Source of the DNA: Cyanophora paradoxa
Taxonomy: Eukaryota > Glaucocystophyceae > Cyanophorales > Cyanophoraceae
Direction: 5' to 3'
Assembly: GCA_004431415.1 (NCBI GenBank)
Contig: QPMI01000375.1
Coordinates: forward strand, 1-45,007
Length of the DNA: 45,007 nt
Part shown: piece by piece, positions 11,445 to 26,448 of the stretch
How positions within the stretch are numbered: position 1 is the stretch's first letter
Layout: the number at the start of each line of letters is the position of its first letter
Made by a program: the position numbers and the translations under genes
Notes under the pieces: model-generated
The model's database searches: none
What the model was told of the DNA's origin: nothing
Seen by the model: only the letters and a program-made list of their open reading frames with translations

Positions 11445-13294
11445 TCAGGAGGCCGGGAGGAGGCGGCGCTTGAGCTCGGCGTGGATGAGGTTGCGCTCGA
11501 GCTGCGTGCCGCCCAGCACGTCCTGCGGGGGCGAGCGGGCCCGGGGTGAGGCCCCGGGGGGCGCGGGGGGGCGGCTCGGGCGGGGCGGGGGGGCACCTTG
11601 TTCTCCTGGATGCGGCGGAGGAGGTAGGGGATGACGTCGCCGACGGGCCCGAAGGGGACGTACTTGGAGACCGAGAAGCCGCCCTTGCCCAGCGAGAGGC
11701 TCAGGTAGTCCGCCATCGAGAAGAGCTGCGCGAACTGCACCCGCCCGTCCCCCGCCCCGATCCCCACCTCCCGCATCAGCGCCACCGCCTTCTGCACCGA
11801 CCGCCGGTTGTGCGCTGCCCCCGCGTCAGGCCTGCGGGACGGGGCGGGGGCCGGCCCGGGGCGGACGCACAGGCGAGGCAGACGGCGGCGACGTCGGCGT
11901 TGCGGAGCATGAGCTCGACGCCCTCGTCGTAGGCGGCGTGCGTCTCCTCGATGGTCCCCCAGCACGGGCTCGGGTCCCCGCGCCGCGCCGCCCGCTCCCG
12001 CTCCGACACGATGTAGGCGCCCCGCACGAGCTTCGCCCCCAGGTGGAAGCCCCGCTCGCGGGCCTGCTGGAGCCCCAGCCTGAGCCGCGCCGGCGCGTCC
12101 TTCAGGTACCTGCCGCCGGCGCCTCAGCTGGGGGCCTCGGGGCGCCCCGGAGCGCTGCCGGCGGGCGCGGGCGCACATCTGGTAGGTGGTGTAGATGAGG
12201 GGCCGCTCCCTGTTGTAGCGCTCCATGAAGTGGAAGGCGACGTAGTCGATCGCCGCCTGCTGCGCGTGCCACTCCGCGTCGATGAGCAGCGGCACGCCCT
12301 CCCGCGCGCACGCCTCCGCGATCCGCTCCAGCCGCCCGAAGAGCCGCTCCACGGCCGCGAGCTCCTCCGCCGTCAGCGGCGGCGGCGCCGGCCGGTCGGG
12401 GGTCCCCGGGAGGACGGGCCCGAGGAAGGCGGCGGTGGGCTTGAGCCAGGGGACCTCGTGCTCGGGGTGCGCGGCCCGGTGCCGCAGGTGCGCCGTCATG
12501 CGCTCCAGGACAACGTGCGGCACGATGCCCGTGAGCTTCACGCACGCGAAGGAGAAGGCCCTGTTGGACGCCGAGAGCCGGACTGTGTCCACGACGGTCT
12601 GCGCGTTGCGGTCGCACGAGCCGTCGTCCAGCGCGTCCTCCACGGAGAAGTCTAGGATCGTCGACAGGCCCTTCTCGTACAGCTCCTCCACCTTCGGCAT
12701 GCTCTCCCCGATCGTCTCCCCGGAGCAGAAGTGGCGGAAGAAAGTCTGCGCCCCCATACGTGAGCAACGCCGGGCGCGCGCGCCGGCCCGGGATCAAATC
12801 GCACGTGTTTGACGACAAAGAGGGACGGGCTGAGGTGAGCGGGGAAGATCTTGCGGTCTAGATCAAGCACCTGACAGCCAACTCAGCGGTGCCCTCCCGC
12901 GCGCGCGCGGGGAGGGCACCTTTGGGCCGAGCGCGAGAACCCACTTCTTCGAGCAGAGCCCCAGGATCGCCGCCGCGAAAAGAAGCTTGCTTGTGGGAGT
13001 GCTGCCAAAGACACCATCGAATTTCTCGAAGTCCGGTTGCTGGCTGGACGACGCTCGGCTGGCGGAAGGCTCGGGGTGCGCGAGTTCGGGCGAGGAAGGG
13101 TCCACCGCCACGCCAACTGGTGGCGCACGCTCGCCTCTGCTGCTGCGCGGCATCCCATGGACTGCAGATGCGTGCAGACGGGCCGCCGTTGGCGCGCGTG
13201 CCTGCCTTGCTGTGTGAAAGACTGCACGCATTGCTTCGCTTGGCCTCGCTGGCCTCGCTGGCCGGTGCAAAATGAGCCTACTTGTTGCGTACAT
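11445..13294 (-). CDS. PRODH: Proline dehydrogenase, mitochondrial
   Basis: A flavoenzyme that oxidises proline to pyrroline-5-carboxylate in mitochondria. Two in-frame ATGs (13294 and 13231) both give an Arg/Ala-rich presequence (MRAVFHTARQARAPTAARLH); I list the longer one. Joined exons read VLDLDRKIFPAHLSPSLFVV, then KHTFFRHFCSGE, then the long exon with TILDFSVEDA, VKLTGIVPHVVLERM, LLIDAEWHAQQAAIDY and RPLIYTTYQM. After the next intron come YLKDAPARLRLG and GAKLVRGAYIVSERE. The C-terminal barrel strand LASHNRRSVQKAV is made by splicing, followed by QLFSMADYLSLSL and SKYVPFGPVGDVIPYLLRR. The last exon ends LERNLIHAELKRRLLPAS with stop at 11445-11447. All regions match the PRODH barrel and its FAD-binding features. 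Length and motif order are complete. Confidence 0.93.
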
Positions 13295-13702
13295 CAATGT
13301 TACGCGCTGGACGTGGCTCGCCTCGCCAAGTTGAAAACCGCCCCTTTATACGCACGTTTTCGTGGAGAGGCGCCCTGTTGGGGGTATCGTGTTTCCTGCC
13401 GCTCCTTCCCCCCTCGCTTCGTGCGCACAGCTAGCTGCCGCGCACGCGACGGGTTGCACACGTACAGCGGCGTTTACGGCGGCGAGGTGAACGACTTGAA
13501 CGACTCAGCTGTACTTGGCGGGCATGCGCAGCGTGCACAGCGGCACTAAGTATGCGCAGAGCACAGTAACATGCGCATGATCACGTCCGGCGCCGTACAC
13601 GTACGCGTCGACGCGTACGTCAACGTCATTGCCGCGTCTGCTCTGATCGTAACTTGGCCGCCGCAGGGCCGACTAGGCAACGGACTCTGGCCGGGGGTGC
13701 GC
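13295..13702. other. Spacer between ELMO gene end and PRODH start
   Basis: About 400 nt that should contain the PRODH promoter. Around 13560-13630 there are several CGTACGCGT-like GC/TA alternating words. I recognise no coding exon or defined regulatory motif. Confidence 0.45.
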
Positions 13703-15330
13703 TCAGGGCGTGGGGACGTCGGCGCCGGACCGGAGGCGGGGCAGGAGGCCGCTGGCTCCCTGCGGGCCGAGGGGGTCCCCGGCCGCCACCTGCGCACCGC
13801 GAGCTCAGGGCGCAGCCCAAGGGGAGGGCGAGGTCGTGCAGGCTTCGGAGGGGTACCTGGGCGCCGACGCCCGCCTGGAATGCCTTGAAGATCTGCGGAG
13901 AGGGGGAGGCTCAGGCGCTGGGGGGAAGCGGACAGGGGAAGGAAGGTTCACCTCGCCGAACGCCATCACGTTGACGGGGCGCGCCTCCTGCCAGCGCGCG
14001 TACAGGCGAACGAAGGCGCGGCAGTAGATCTGGGGGGGGGGGTACGCGTTGAGGGGAGGGGGGGGCAAGGGCCGGGGGCGGGCGCACCTCGTGAAAGGCA
14101 CGCAGGGAGCCCTCGGCGTCTGCAGGAGCGGAGAGATGAGGAAGGCGAGGACCGACCGGCCGGGGACGGACTCTCGTGGTAGAAGTAGACGGAGAGGGTG
14201 CGCTCGTCCAGGAGGGAGAGGCAGAACGACGTCAAGTTGATCCCCGTGATCGCCTGGGGGTTGGGGGGTACTCCGTCAGTTGAGGGCTGGGGCAGCGAGG
14301 CGGGGAAAAGAGCGGGGGGCTGAGCACAAAGGGGAGTACGGGGTCGGAGCAGATGGAGCGGGCCTGCTTCGAATCCATCTTGGCGAAGTAGATCTGGAGG
14401 CAAAGGATGAGGAGAGGGGGGTACAGCATGCCGTAGAGGGGTGCGGGGGAGGGGGAACCAGGTTAAGGAGGCCGAGAATGCCCATGCCTCTGAAGTCGGT
14501 TGCGGGGTCCTTTCCCTGGAAGCCTGCGTGGGGCACGGGTCGGGAAAGCGGACGGGTAGAAGGCCCTTTTCGGGGGCCGCACCGATCTCGCCCCACTCGC
14601 TGGTGAAGCGGCCGCCGTTGCGGCGCACGTCGGGCCGGAGCAGGCCTGGGGTGCGCGCGTAGGGTCAAAGGGGGGTCTGGGGAGAGGGAGCCCGCCAGCG
14701 TACCCCAGAGCTCCTCGAGGAGGCCCTCGTGCTCTGCGTTGGCCGAGTCGTACGCTGTGCGCGCCAGCGCGCGGATTGACGCCCGCGCGATGTTCGCGTT
14801 GCGCACGCGCGCGAGGCAGTCCCGCAGCGGCGCCTGCAGGAGGCGGTGAGGCGCGCGACTCTCCTAGGGGGCCTCGCGCAGGCGCGCGGACCTCGATCGC
14901 GGCCCGCGCAGGCCCGCGGATGCCCTTCGCTGCGCAGATCGCATCAAGCACCTGCGGGCTCGAGATGATCATGCAGGCGGGCCGCCAGCTCGAGCTGCAG
15001 GCCGAAAGTTCGAACCTCGTCCGTATGGAAGTCGGCGGTCATGAGGGCGCGGCGGACGGCGGACATTCCGCGAGCTGACGAGAATGCGATGGCCAGCTCG
15101 ACGGCCGCGACCACAGCGCGGTCGGCGCGCTTCTCCTTTCCCGTGGCCGCGCGCAGGCACAGCCTCTCGATCTCGCATTGTCCGGAGAGCAGGCGTAGAA
15201 CGAATTTGATGCACTTGTACGCCCGGGAGCGCCTGGGAACGTGGGCGAGCGCAAGCTCGAAAGTGCCCGCGCTGCGGAGGAAGAGGGCAGCGCCAGCGAC
15301 CGCCGCTCCTATCCAAAAGGCCCAGAACAT
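13703..15330 (-). CDS. ELMO/CED-12 domain protein with N-terminal membrane segment
   Basis: ELMO-domain (ELMOD) proteins act as GTPase-activating proteins for Arl/Arf small GTPases. The start is the ATG at 15328-15330, opening with a hydrophobic stretch (MFWAFWIGAAVAGAALFL), a probable membrane anchor or signal. All introns resolve as GT-AG. Exons join to ADFHTDE-VLDAICAAKG, RAAIE-APLRDCLARVRN, and LLEELWGLLRPDVRRNGGR. The diagnostic ELMO core follows: EWGEIGFQGKDPATDFRGMG, ILGLLNL-IYFAKMDSKQ, then AITGINLTSFCLSLL. The tail is AFHEIYCRAFVRLYARWQ, then VNVMAFGE and FKAFQAG, with stop at 13703-13705. WGEIGFQG..P.TDFRG.G is the family signature. The catalytic Arg expected in ELMODs lies in or near the R-rich DVRRNGGR/TDFRG segment; I cannot assign it exactly. 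Confidence 0.92.
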
Positions 15331-15596
15331 CGTGACGCCTGGCCGCGCCTTAAGGTCGTTCGGCGTCTACTCCAGGAATGAAGTAGTTGGGCGGTATAGC
15401 CGGCGCTCGGCGGCCGAGCCAGCCTTTACGTACAGGGCTTGCGACGTTGAACGAGGCGCCTGGAAGCACGCTGCTAGCTGGTGCAAAACCCCGAAAGCGT
15501 CGAAAGGGGGTAGAGGCACTTCATTCGCGCTTGGACACGGACCCTAGGCCTGTCAAAGCGCAACAGCAGCAGACCGATGCGCGAGCACCGATAGCG

Positions 15597-18378
15597 ATGC
15601 GAGGGGCGCGGCCGGCGTGGCTGGCGCTCCTGGTGGCCTGCGCGATCCGCGTGGCGCTGGCCGGCATTTCGCTCGATGCGAGGTGCTCGTTCGAGCTTGA
15701 GCCCGCCCAGCACCGCACCTTCGGCGTCGGACCGTGTCCCTGCGAGTTCAGGTGCGCTTCTGATCCGCCGCTCGCCGCCGGGAGGCCGACACGCGCCTGG
15801 CGCGGCGTGCAGGACGAACCTGTGGCTCGAGGAGGGACCGCGGGATGCCCTGAGGGCGTACGCAGTCGACAGCCGCGGCGCGCGGAAGTACAGAACGAGC
15901 GGCGACGTCGAGGCGCACACCGCAGCGACGCACAGGCCCGCCCGCCCTGCGCCCGGCGGCCTCGCTGCACAGGGCCCACCCGGCCCGCAGGAAGGGCTGG
16001 CACACTTTCTACGGCGAGCGACTCTACCTGATCGTGGTGAGATCGCCCGCGCAGACGCCTGCGGCCGCGCCGGCCGCTGAGGCGCGCGGGGCCGGCAGGC
16101 GAACGAGGGGACGGAGCGGATGCGCGTGGGGCTGGAGCTGGCGGCGGAGACGGCCGGTGGGGGACGGCTCTCCGGCGCGGGCCTCGGGGAGGAGGGGGAG
16201 AGGGACGTCTGCGCCCTCTACGAGGCCCGCGGCACGGACGACTTCCTGCTGGAGCCGGCGCCCCCGCCCGCCCCGCGCCGCCCCCGCCCCGCCCCCGCCT
16301 CCGAGGCCGAGGAGGCCGACGAGGCGGACGACGGGTACAGGGCCGCCGGCTACTGCGGCGAGTGGCACGCGGCGTTCGCGCGGCGGCAGGCGGCGCTGCG
16401 GGCGGAGTTCCTCCCGGGAGGGGTACAGCCGCTTCCTGGCCCCGCGGAGGCGGAGTCCGCCGGGGCCCTCCTCCCCGCGAACGCGTCGGAGGCGTTCGCG
16501 CGGTGCGCCCCGCCGCCCGCCGCCCCCAGCGACGCCCAGGCCCGAGCCGGCGCCGCGCCAGGAGAGCGGCGGTGTACGTGTGCGCCGGCGTCTGCGGCGG
16601 CTTCGGCGACCGCGTCCTCGGCGCCGCGTCCGTCTTCCTCGTCGCCCTCCTCACCGACCGGCGCGCACGTGCCCCCCTCTCACTTCCCCCCCTCCGCTCC
16701 GGCCTGAGCCTCCCGGGGTACAGAGCGTTCTTCATCGACTGGACGCGCCCCTCGAACGCATCGTCGTTTCTGGAGGGGTACGTGGACTGGGAGGCCACCC
16801 CCGACCTCCAGGTCCTCGTTGCATTCTTGTCCTGGCCCCGGCCCTTCCTGAAGCCTCTACCCCGGCAGGCAGCGCTGCGGCGGGAGGAGGGATACCGCTC
16901 CGTCAATCTCATCGACTCGTGGGACATCCATGACGTACCCCCCTCCCTGCTCCTGCCTACCCCTCCCCCAACCTTCGGCGCAGCGGCTTGCGGCGGCGGA
17001 GGACCTGGACGCATTCTTCGGGGCCGTCTCCTTCGTCCAGGTACCCCCCCGCCCCAGAAACACTTCCACTCCACCTAGCATTCGTATGTCTTCGAAGACG
17101 CGTCGCTGAGCATTCCACGGCTCCGGCATGTCGCAATCCCCGGCTGTCTCTTTGACTTGCCGCCTCAGACGAACTACTACCTCTACGACGCGCTGCGGCG
17201 GAACGCCGTGTACGGCCCGCGCCTCCGCGCCCTCGGTCTGGGCCGCAGGCGCGCCGCGAACCCTCCTCCTGTGCTTTACGTGCTTGAGCTTCCTAAGCCT
17301 CTGAGCTCCCGCAGCTCGGCGCACGCCTTCTCGTGCATCGCGCGGTACCTCTTCCGGCCCCGGCCCCAGGCCCGCCCTCCCCTCCCGCCCCTCTGCTAAC
17401 CCTCGTGTTCTTGGCGGCGTCTGAGGGAGCGCAGGTGGCGGCAGCGGCGCGGCGGGCGGCGGCGGCGCTCGACTCCGCCCCCTTCGTCCTCGGCATCCAG
17501 GTGCGGGGGGCGCGCCCTCGGCCCTCGGCCGTGGGCGGCGGGAGGCGAGGGGCGGCGGGGCCAGGTGCGGACGGGGGGGGACGGGCGGTGGCCGGAGGGG
17601 TGGACACCCCCCTTCCGCCTCGAGGACATCCTCGCCTGCGCCGAGGCCCGCCCCCGCCCCGCTCCGCCCCCCTCGCTGTGACGCCGCCCGGCCCGCAGGC
17701 GGTGACGGAGCAGTACGCCGGCGGCCTCGCCGCGCGCCGCGGGCTTTCCCTCGAGGCGGCCCGCGCCCAGGTTCGCCCGGCGCCCCGGCGGCCCCTCCTC
17801 ACGGCTCCGGGCGAGCGCGGGGGCGAGCCCGGCCCGTCGTCACCCCCCTCGCCACGCAGGTGCGGTGGGCGGTGGCGGCCGACTCGCCGCGCCTCCTCGA
17901 GAGGCTCCGCGCCACCTACGGCGAGCGGTGCCGCCCCGCCCGGCCTCTCCGCGCTGCGAGCTTCAGCTGAGGCGGGGGCAGGGTGGTGACGGCGGCGGGC
18001 CCGATCGCGCACATCGAGCTGAGCGGGCCCGGGGAGGCGGCGGCGGCGATGGAGCGCCTCCTCGCCGACGTCGCCCTCCTCGCCCGCGCCGACCAGGTGT
18101 TCGCTTTTGTTACGAGCGTTGGCATCTGGGCTCGCGCCCGCGCGCGCCTGACGCGGGGCAGCTGCTGATCATGGACTCGAACCTGGGGCGGATCGCGGCC
18201 TTCGTGGGGGCAGGGCCCCACACCGCCCGCATCCTCTACCACGGCGGCGACCAGGCCCGACCCGCCCCGCCGCTCTTCCCACCCTTCCCCTTCCTCACCC
18301 CCCGGGGCGCAGTGCGCGCACTTCCCGCCCCGCTACATCCTGGCCAAGCAGTGGGTCCCCGTCAGGCCCGGCGGCTAG
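15597..18378 (+). CDS. Secretory fucosyltransferase-like glycosyltransferase (NodZ/GT23-like fold)
   Basis: A probable GT-B fucosyltransferase-type enzyme of the secretory pathway. The ATG at 15597 starts a signal peptide (MRGARPAWLALLVACAIRVA). Mid-protein, VYVCAGVCGGFGDRVLG leads into SVFLVALLTDR, and splicing a 63-nt intron at 16661-16723 gives LLTDRAFFIDWTRPSN. This matches the 'GDR..G..S.F..ALLT.R.F.IDW' block of fucosyltransferases. Later exons read NYYLYDALRRNAVYG, FSCIARYLFRP, FVLGIQVR (the position of the nucleotide-sugar-binding HVR motif, here QVR), RWAVAADSPRLLERL and ADVALLARADQ-LLIMDSNLG, then RIAAFVG. The last is the usual C-terminal 'D..LL...D..I...SN.GR.AA' block. Stop at 18376-18378. 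The intron at 16661-16723 has a GC donor. Acceptor sugar is unknown. Confidence 0.75.
16661..16723 (+). other. GC-AG intron in the fucosyltransferase-like gene
   Basis: The donor is GCGCGCACG and the acceptor is TACAG. Removal yields LLTDR-AFFIDW, which restores the family block. The intron is 63 nt, a multiple of three and free of in-frame stops, so naive ORF calling reads through it. Confidence 0.8.
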
Positions 18379-18566
18379 TACGCCCCAAGAGCCCCCGCGC
18401 CGCCTTCCCTCCGCCACCCCCTCGCCGTCTGCAGCCGGCGGGCGCGCCCCCAGCCCCAGTGGAACGTTAGTAGCCTAGCAAACTTGTTGTACCTTTATAC
18501 TCATCAGCTCTGGTTCACGGGTCCAGCGACTCGGCAGGCGGGGCGTGGAGCAGCGCGGGGGCGGGC

Positions 18567-19790
18567 CTAGGAGACTTCGGTGCCGAGGACCTCGACGACG
18601 GCCGCCCCGCGGCTCGCCTCCCGCAGCGCCCCCTCGAACGCCTCGAACGCTGCCTGCGACCGCCGGGCGCCTCAGCGACCCGGCGAGTGCGGCGGGGCCC
18701 TGCCGGGCTGAGGGGGCTGTGCGCGCCCGCTCGACGAGGAGGCGGACGGTGACGGCGCCCTCGCCATACTCCGCCTCCTCCTTTCCCATCGGCCCGTGCT
18801 GCCCCCGGCCCCGCGTTGGAATTCCTGGGGCGAGGGGGGGGGGGGGGGGGGGGGGGGGGTGCTGCCGGCACCGCCTCGATGAGGTTGTACAGGGTGCCCA
18901 TCAGGTCGAAGCCGACCTGCGAGGGGGGGGGAGTGGCGTGGGCGCAGGGAGCGCCGCGGGGAGAAGCTGCGCGGGAGCACCTGCACGGAGACGCGGAGCT
19001 TCGGCGTGAGGACGCGCTTCGGGGCCTGGCGGAGGCACTCGGCCGCCGTCCCCCCGTAGGCGCGGACGAGGCCGCCGGCCCCCAGCTGCGCGAGCTCAGA
19101 GCGGTGCCGGCCGGCTCGGGCTGGAGTGGACCTTGATGCCGCCGAAGAAGCGCACTACGAGCACGGCGACGTCCGTGAGGCCCTGGCCCTCGATCGCTGC
19201 CAGGATCGGGCGCCCCTGCGCGCGCACACGCCCTCGTAAGCCCCGGCCGCAGCGCCGGCCCCGCGCTCGATCGCACCGCCGTCCCGCCAGGCTCCCCATC
19301 ATCATTGAACTTCACAATGTTGTCACCGATCTTGTAGGCCTGCCGCCCGCACCGGTGAGCCCGTCCCAGCTATAGCTAAGCGCTAGCGTGGGCGAGCGAG
19401 GCGGACCCAGCAGTTGTGCCTCGCCTCCGGATCGCGCACGCTCTCGAAGAACGCCAGCGCATCCTCTGGCGACGAGCACGGCGCCGCGCTGCTCGCGCGT
19501 TAGCGCGACCGGTCTACGTCACCTGCTCTCGCGCTGCGCTGCGACATCACCAGGCGATGAATGTAGACTTCTTGATGACATCCGTGTGCGAGTGCGGAGC
19601 GGCGAGCGTCGTGCGCTCGTCGCCTGCGCCGTCCGAGCTCGAGGGCGCCAGCCTTCCCGCAGCTGGTCCCGCGGCTCCCGCGAAGCTCCGCGCGCGCGCA
19701 CTCGCCGTGAAGGCTAATGCTGCCGCGTCTTTCCTGGCACCGCACGAGGCGAGCCGGAGCCGACTACTAGGAAGATGCGCGACCGCGTGC
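18567..19790 (-). CDS. IMPACT / YigZ (UPF0029) family protein, 5' end unresolved
   Basis: The family binds nucleic acid or ribosomes; IMPACT modulates Gcn2 signalling, while YigZ relatives are poorly defined. Joined exons give [13 protein letters not shown], then [20 protein letters not shown], then [19 protein letters not shown], then [20 protein letters not shown], then [20 protein letters not shown]. After these come [44 protein letters not shown] and [14 protein letters not shown]; stop at 18567-18569. 'HNCWAYKIG', '[14 protein letters not shown]' and '[17 protein letters not shown]' are the complete UPF0029 signature. The Ala- and Arg-rich sequence upstream ([20 protein letters not shown]) has no ATG before an in-frame stop. 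A first exon, and perhaps an organelle presequence, must therefore lie further upstream. One intron (18654-18726) is GC-AG and another has a 26-nt homopolymer. Confidence 0.88.
18654..18726 (-). other. GC-AG intron in the IMPACT/YigZ gene
   Basis: Sense-strand donor GCGCGCACAG, acceptor GGTCGCAG. It joins RLLVER to [13 protein letters not shown] in phase 0. There is no GT in a compatible phase near the exon end. Confidence 0.7.
18834..18859 (-). repeat. 26-nt homopolymer (G on +, C on the gene's sense strand) in an intron
   Basis: The run lies in the IMPACT/YigZ intron that begins after YNLIEA; read on the coding (minus) strand it is poly-C just upstream of a CCCCAG. Confidence 0.85.
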
Positions 19791-20073
19791 CGCAGAGCCA
19801 GCGCTGCAGGATCAGATCAAATGCTGCTGCTGCGGCCGTCGATCGCTGCTGCTGCGCATGCGATCGCTGATCTTCGACTTCGCCGCCGAATTCCGCTACC
19901 CCGCATCGAAGCCGAGCCTGCCGAGGCTGCTGCCGAGCTCGCGCCCAGAGAGCTCGCACGGAAGCCCACAATAGAACGCAATGTCTCGCGCGGATCGCCC
20001 CCATCCCGTACGCGCGCCCGCGCGCCGCTGCACCCTTGCTCTCGCGCTGACATCCATACCAGGAGGATTGTGA

Positions 20074-20158
20074 GCACGCCCCGCGCGCTTCTTGGCGCGC
20101 TTTTAGATGCCTAGGAGCGTGAGAAGAGACGGTCAGAGGCGAGCGGCTTCGCCGCGCG
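20074..20158 (+). repeat. 85-nt inverted dispersed repeat, copy A1
   Basis: This segment equals the reverse complement of 27027-27111 with only four mismatches and no gaps by eye. It lies just upstream of the first visible exon of protein gene A, presumably in its upstream intron or 5' region. The core contains CGCGCTTTTAGATGCCTA. Confidence 0.85.
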
Positions 20159-20284
20159 GCACCGCGCTTGTCTTTCCCGTGCTCCGACCGCCAGTCCTTC
20201 CGCGCCTCGGCCACCACATCGCCACTGGCGCGCCTGTGCCGCACAGGGAAAATTGTCTGATCGATATCCCCGCTTGCATCGCAG

Positions 20285-20915
20285 ACGCGGAGCTCTCCGA
20301 TGAGGACATCAAGCAGGTGCGCGTGGGTGCCGCGCCGCTTGCATTGAAGGGCTAAAGATCCTTACACTTACGGCCCGACGGCGGCGCTGCCCGCGGCCTT
20401 TTCAAGGGAGCAAGCTTGAATCTTCGCGCGCAATGGCGATGGGAGACGCGAGCAGATCTAGACCTAGCGTTGCAGGAAGCTCTGCAGCTGATGCCGGTAC
20501 TCGCAGTTAGCACACGAACGTGCCCTTTCGACGGGGAAAAACGAGAGCCGGTGCGCTCCCGGCCCGCCGCTCCCTCGAGCTCGGCGCCCGCGGTGCTTGC
20601 ATGCCGACGGCCGGGCAGCATCCTGGCGGGGATGAAGGCCACCCGGACGCGCTGCTCCGAGGGCATTCCGCAGCCCGGCACGCCGAAAAAGGAAACTAAA
20701 TGTGAGATCAAATTTTCGTCGTGCCTCGCTCTAGATCTAGAGCTGCCAATCGCAAGTCTGACTCTGGCGCCCCCCGCGTAGCCGCGGCGGAGGGGACGGC
20801 GAAGACGACGAAAGCGGCGGCGAAGGGCAAGGCCAAGGGCCGCGGGAAGAAGAAGGCCGAGCCCGAAGAGGAGGAGGAGGAGGAGGGCGAGGAGGGCGAG
20901 GAGAACGTCGCCTGA
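20285..20915 (+). CDS. Acidic-tailed protein A (3' exons; 5' exon not found)
   Basis: I do not recognise the family. Three exons are supported: 20285-20316 (DAELSDEDIKQ, entered mid-codon), 20507-20550 (LAHERALSTGKNESR) and 20741-20915 (AANRKSDSGAP, AKTTKAAAKGKAKGRGKKK, then a Glu-rich end and stop at 20913-20915). The Lys/Gly block followed by an acidic tail resembles chromatin-associated proteins, but that is only composition. At 26449-26930, on the opposite strand, a paralogue has the same intron phases and a very similar middle exon, which is good evidence that these exons are real. At least one further upstream exon is required because the first listed exon starts inside a codon. Confidence 0.55.
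20507..20700 (+). repeat. Inverted repeat copy A2: exon 2 plus much of the following intron of gene A
   Basis: Homologous to the reverse complement of about 26660-26839. The best-conserved part, about 20600-20690, is intronic (GGGATGAAGGCCACCCGGAC, then CGCGCTGC...GAGGGCATT) and matches at roughly 85-90% by eye. Confidence 0.75.
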
Positions 20916-21206
20916 GCGCGCGACTCGAATTCGATTTGGCCTGCTTCTCTGTGATCTCATCGGCTGCAGCTGCAGGGCCCCGCGCTTTCATTGATGTATA
21001 TAGCTTAAGCTTTTAAAGCACTCGTGATTTTCGCACGATGTAGCGCGTATTTAAAATAGCGTTGCGCGCGCATTACACGGCGTTTCGTTTCGTGGCTCGG
21101 GAACGAACAACGACTGCAAAATCAGTTTACACGGGCCTCGCACCGACAGACGCGCACTGCGGGGGACGGACGGACGGGAGGGCGGGAAGGTACTTGTACA
21201 GGGCCC

Positions 21207-24813
<3,607 letters not shown>

Positions 24814-24896
24814 CCATCGGCCGCAGGCCCGCAGCACGCAGGGGGGTAGTGTGCAAATCGAGGCAAGTCAGCAGTTTCTAGCTCGACAGATTCCAA

Positions 24897-25821
24897 ATGG
24901 CACACAAGCGGAAGGTGAGCGACGCAGAGCTTAAGCGAGTGGTGACTTCCGTCCCTCCACCCCCGGACGCAGCCTGACGTCGCGCGCGTCCGCGTCGGCG
25001 CAGTTCTTCGTCGGCGGCAACTGGAAGTGCAACGGGACGGTTGCTTCCATTAAGTCCCTTGTCGACGCGCTCAATGCCGGCTCCATCCCGCCCGCGGACA
25101 AGGTCGAAGTCGTCGTCGCGCCGACCTACGTCCACCTCTCGCACGTGAAGGGCATCATCCGCCCCGAGATCGCGGTGTCGGCGCAGGACATCTGGTACGA
25201 GAAGAGCGGCGCGTTCACGGGCGCCATCAGCGCGGACCAGGTCAAGGACCTCGGCCTCAACTGGACTATCATCGGCCATTCCGAACGGCGCTCCGTGTTC
25301 AAGGATACCGACGAGATCATTGCCAAGAAGACGAAGGCGGCGCTGGACGCGGGCCTGCACGTCATCGCGTGCATTGGCGAGCTGCTCTCGGAGCGCAAGG
25401 AGGGCAAGACGCTCGAGGTGTGCCTGCGGCAGCTTGAGGCGTACAAGTCCGTCGTCGGCAGCGACTGGTCGAAGATCGTCATCGCGTACGAGCCGGTCTG
25501 GGCCATCGGCACCGGCGTGACGGCGTCGCCCGAACAGGCGGAGGAGGTGCATGCCGAGCTGCGCAAGTGGCTCAAGGGCATCTCGGACAGCGTTGCGGAT
25601 ACCACGCGCATCCTGTACGGCGGCTCCGTCACCGCCGCGAACGCGGCCGAGCTCGCGTCGAAGCCGAATGTCGACGGCTTCCTCGTCGGCGGCGCTTCCC
25701 TCAAGGGCCCCGACTTCCTCACCATCATCAACTCCGTGAGCCTCTTTTCCGTCCCGGCGCTTCCTTTCCCTCGCCCTCCTTCGCTCATCGGTCGTCTCGG
25801 CAGGCGAAGTACATCGACTAA
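24897..25821 (+). CDS. TPI: Triosephosphate isomerase
   Basis: A glycolytic enzyme interconverting glyceraldehyde-3-phosphate and dihydroxyacetone phosphate. Three exons: 24897-24914 (MAHKRK), 25004-25735 and 25804-25821 (AKYID), joined by GTGAGC...CAG introns. The middle exon holds FFVGGNWKCNGT with catalytic Lys, WTIIGHSERRSVF with catalytic His, and IAYEPVWAIGTGVTASPEQA with catalytic Glu. It also has RILYGGSVTAANAAEL and DGFLVGGASLKGPDF (phosphate loop). Length is about 255 residues, normal for the family. No transit peptide is visible, so it is probably the cytosolic form. Its donors (GTGAGC) are more conventional than those of its neighbours, and introns are only two, as often in highly expressed genes. 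Confidence 0.97.
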
Positions 25822-26448
25822 GCTCGGTGGCTTCCTCGTCTCTCCTTTCTTCCTTGCTTTTGTATGGGGCTGAAGCGTAATTATCTTCAACAGTTCTCAT
25901 TCCTTCTCCAGCGACGGGGAGGACAGAGCTTGGCCCGGGCGGGGTGGGCCAGATGGCTAGCGCTAGCGGGCCAGATTATTCACACGTCGACAGCGCGGGC
26001 CAGGACGCCCCCCGGGACGCATATAGCGGGCCGGGCTACTTTCACGAGACTTCACGAGTTGCAACCAACGCCCCTAGCTCCGGGATGGCCGAATATGCAG
26101 CGCATTAATATTGATAGCACAGACAGACTAGCTATAGCTGCGCACTGCGGCATTCTGTCGTTTTCCATGCACTGTGATCATGATAACACGGGCATACTAG
26201 CTGCGGACTACGCAAGAGCTAGAAGCGGCGGTGCTACCTACGGGGCGACAAGCTGCGGACGACGCAGTCAGGGCCCTCTGAAGGGAGGGAATTCGACATC
26301 GTTATCGCAGCTGCCAGTTCACGCGTATTCGAAATCGTAATCGAGCTCGATCGAGATATGCACAGGGAAAATATCTATTTACAGCGTCTCGACTTGGCCT
26401 GCCAGCGCTCAAACGGGGCAGCCGGGAGCAGGTCGCCGCGCGAGCGCT
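25822..26448. other. Convergent spacer after TPI, no gene seen
   Basis: About 630 nt, clearly richer in A/T than the genes (for example 26100-26220). A 158-codon open frame at 25864-26340 overlaps it, but its composition shows no family or exon pattern. It presumably holds both 3' UTRs. Confidence 0.5.
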
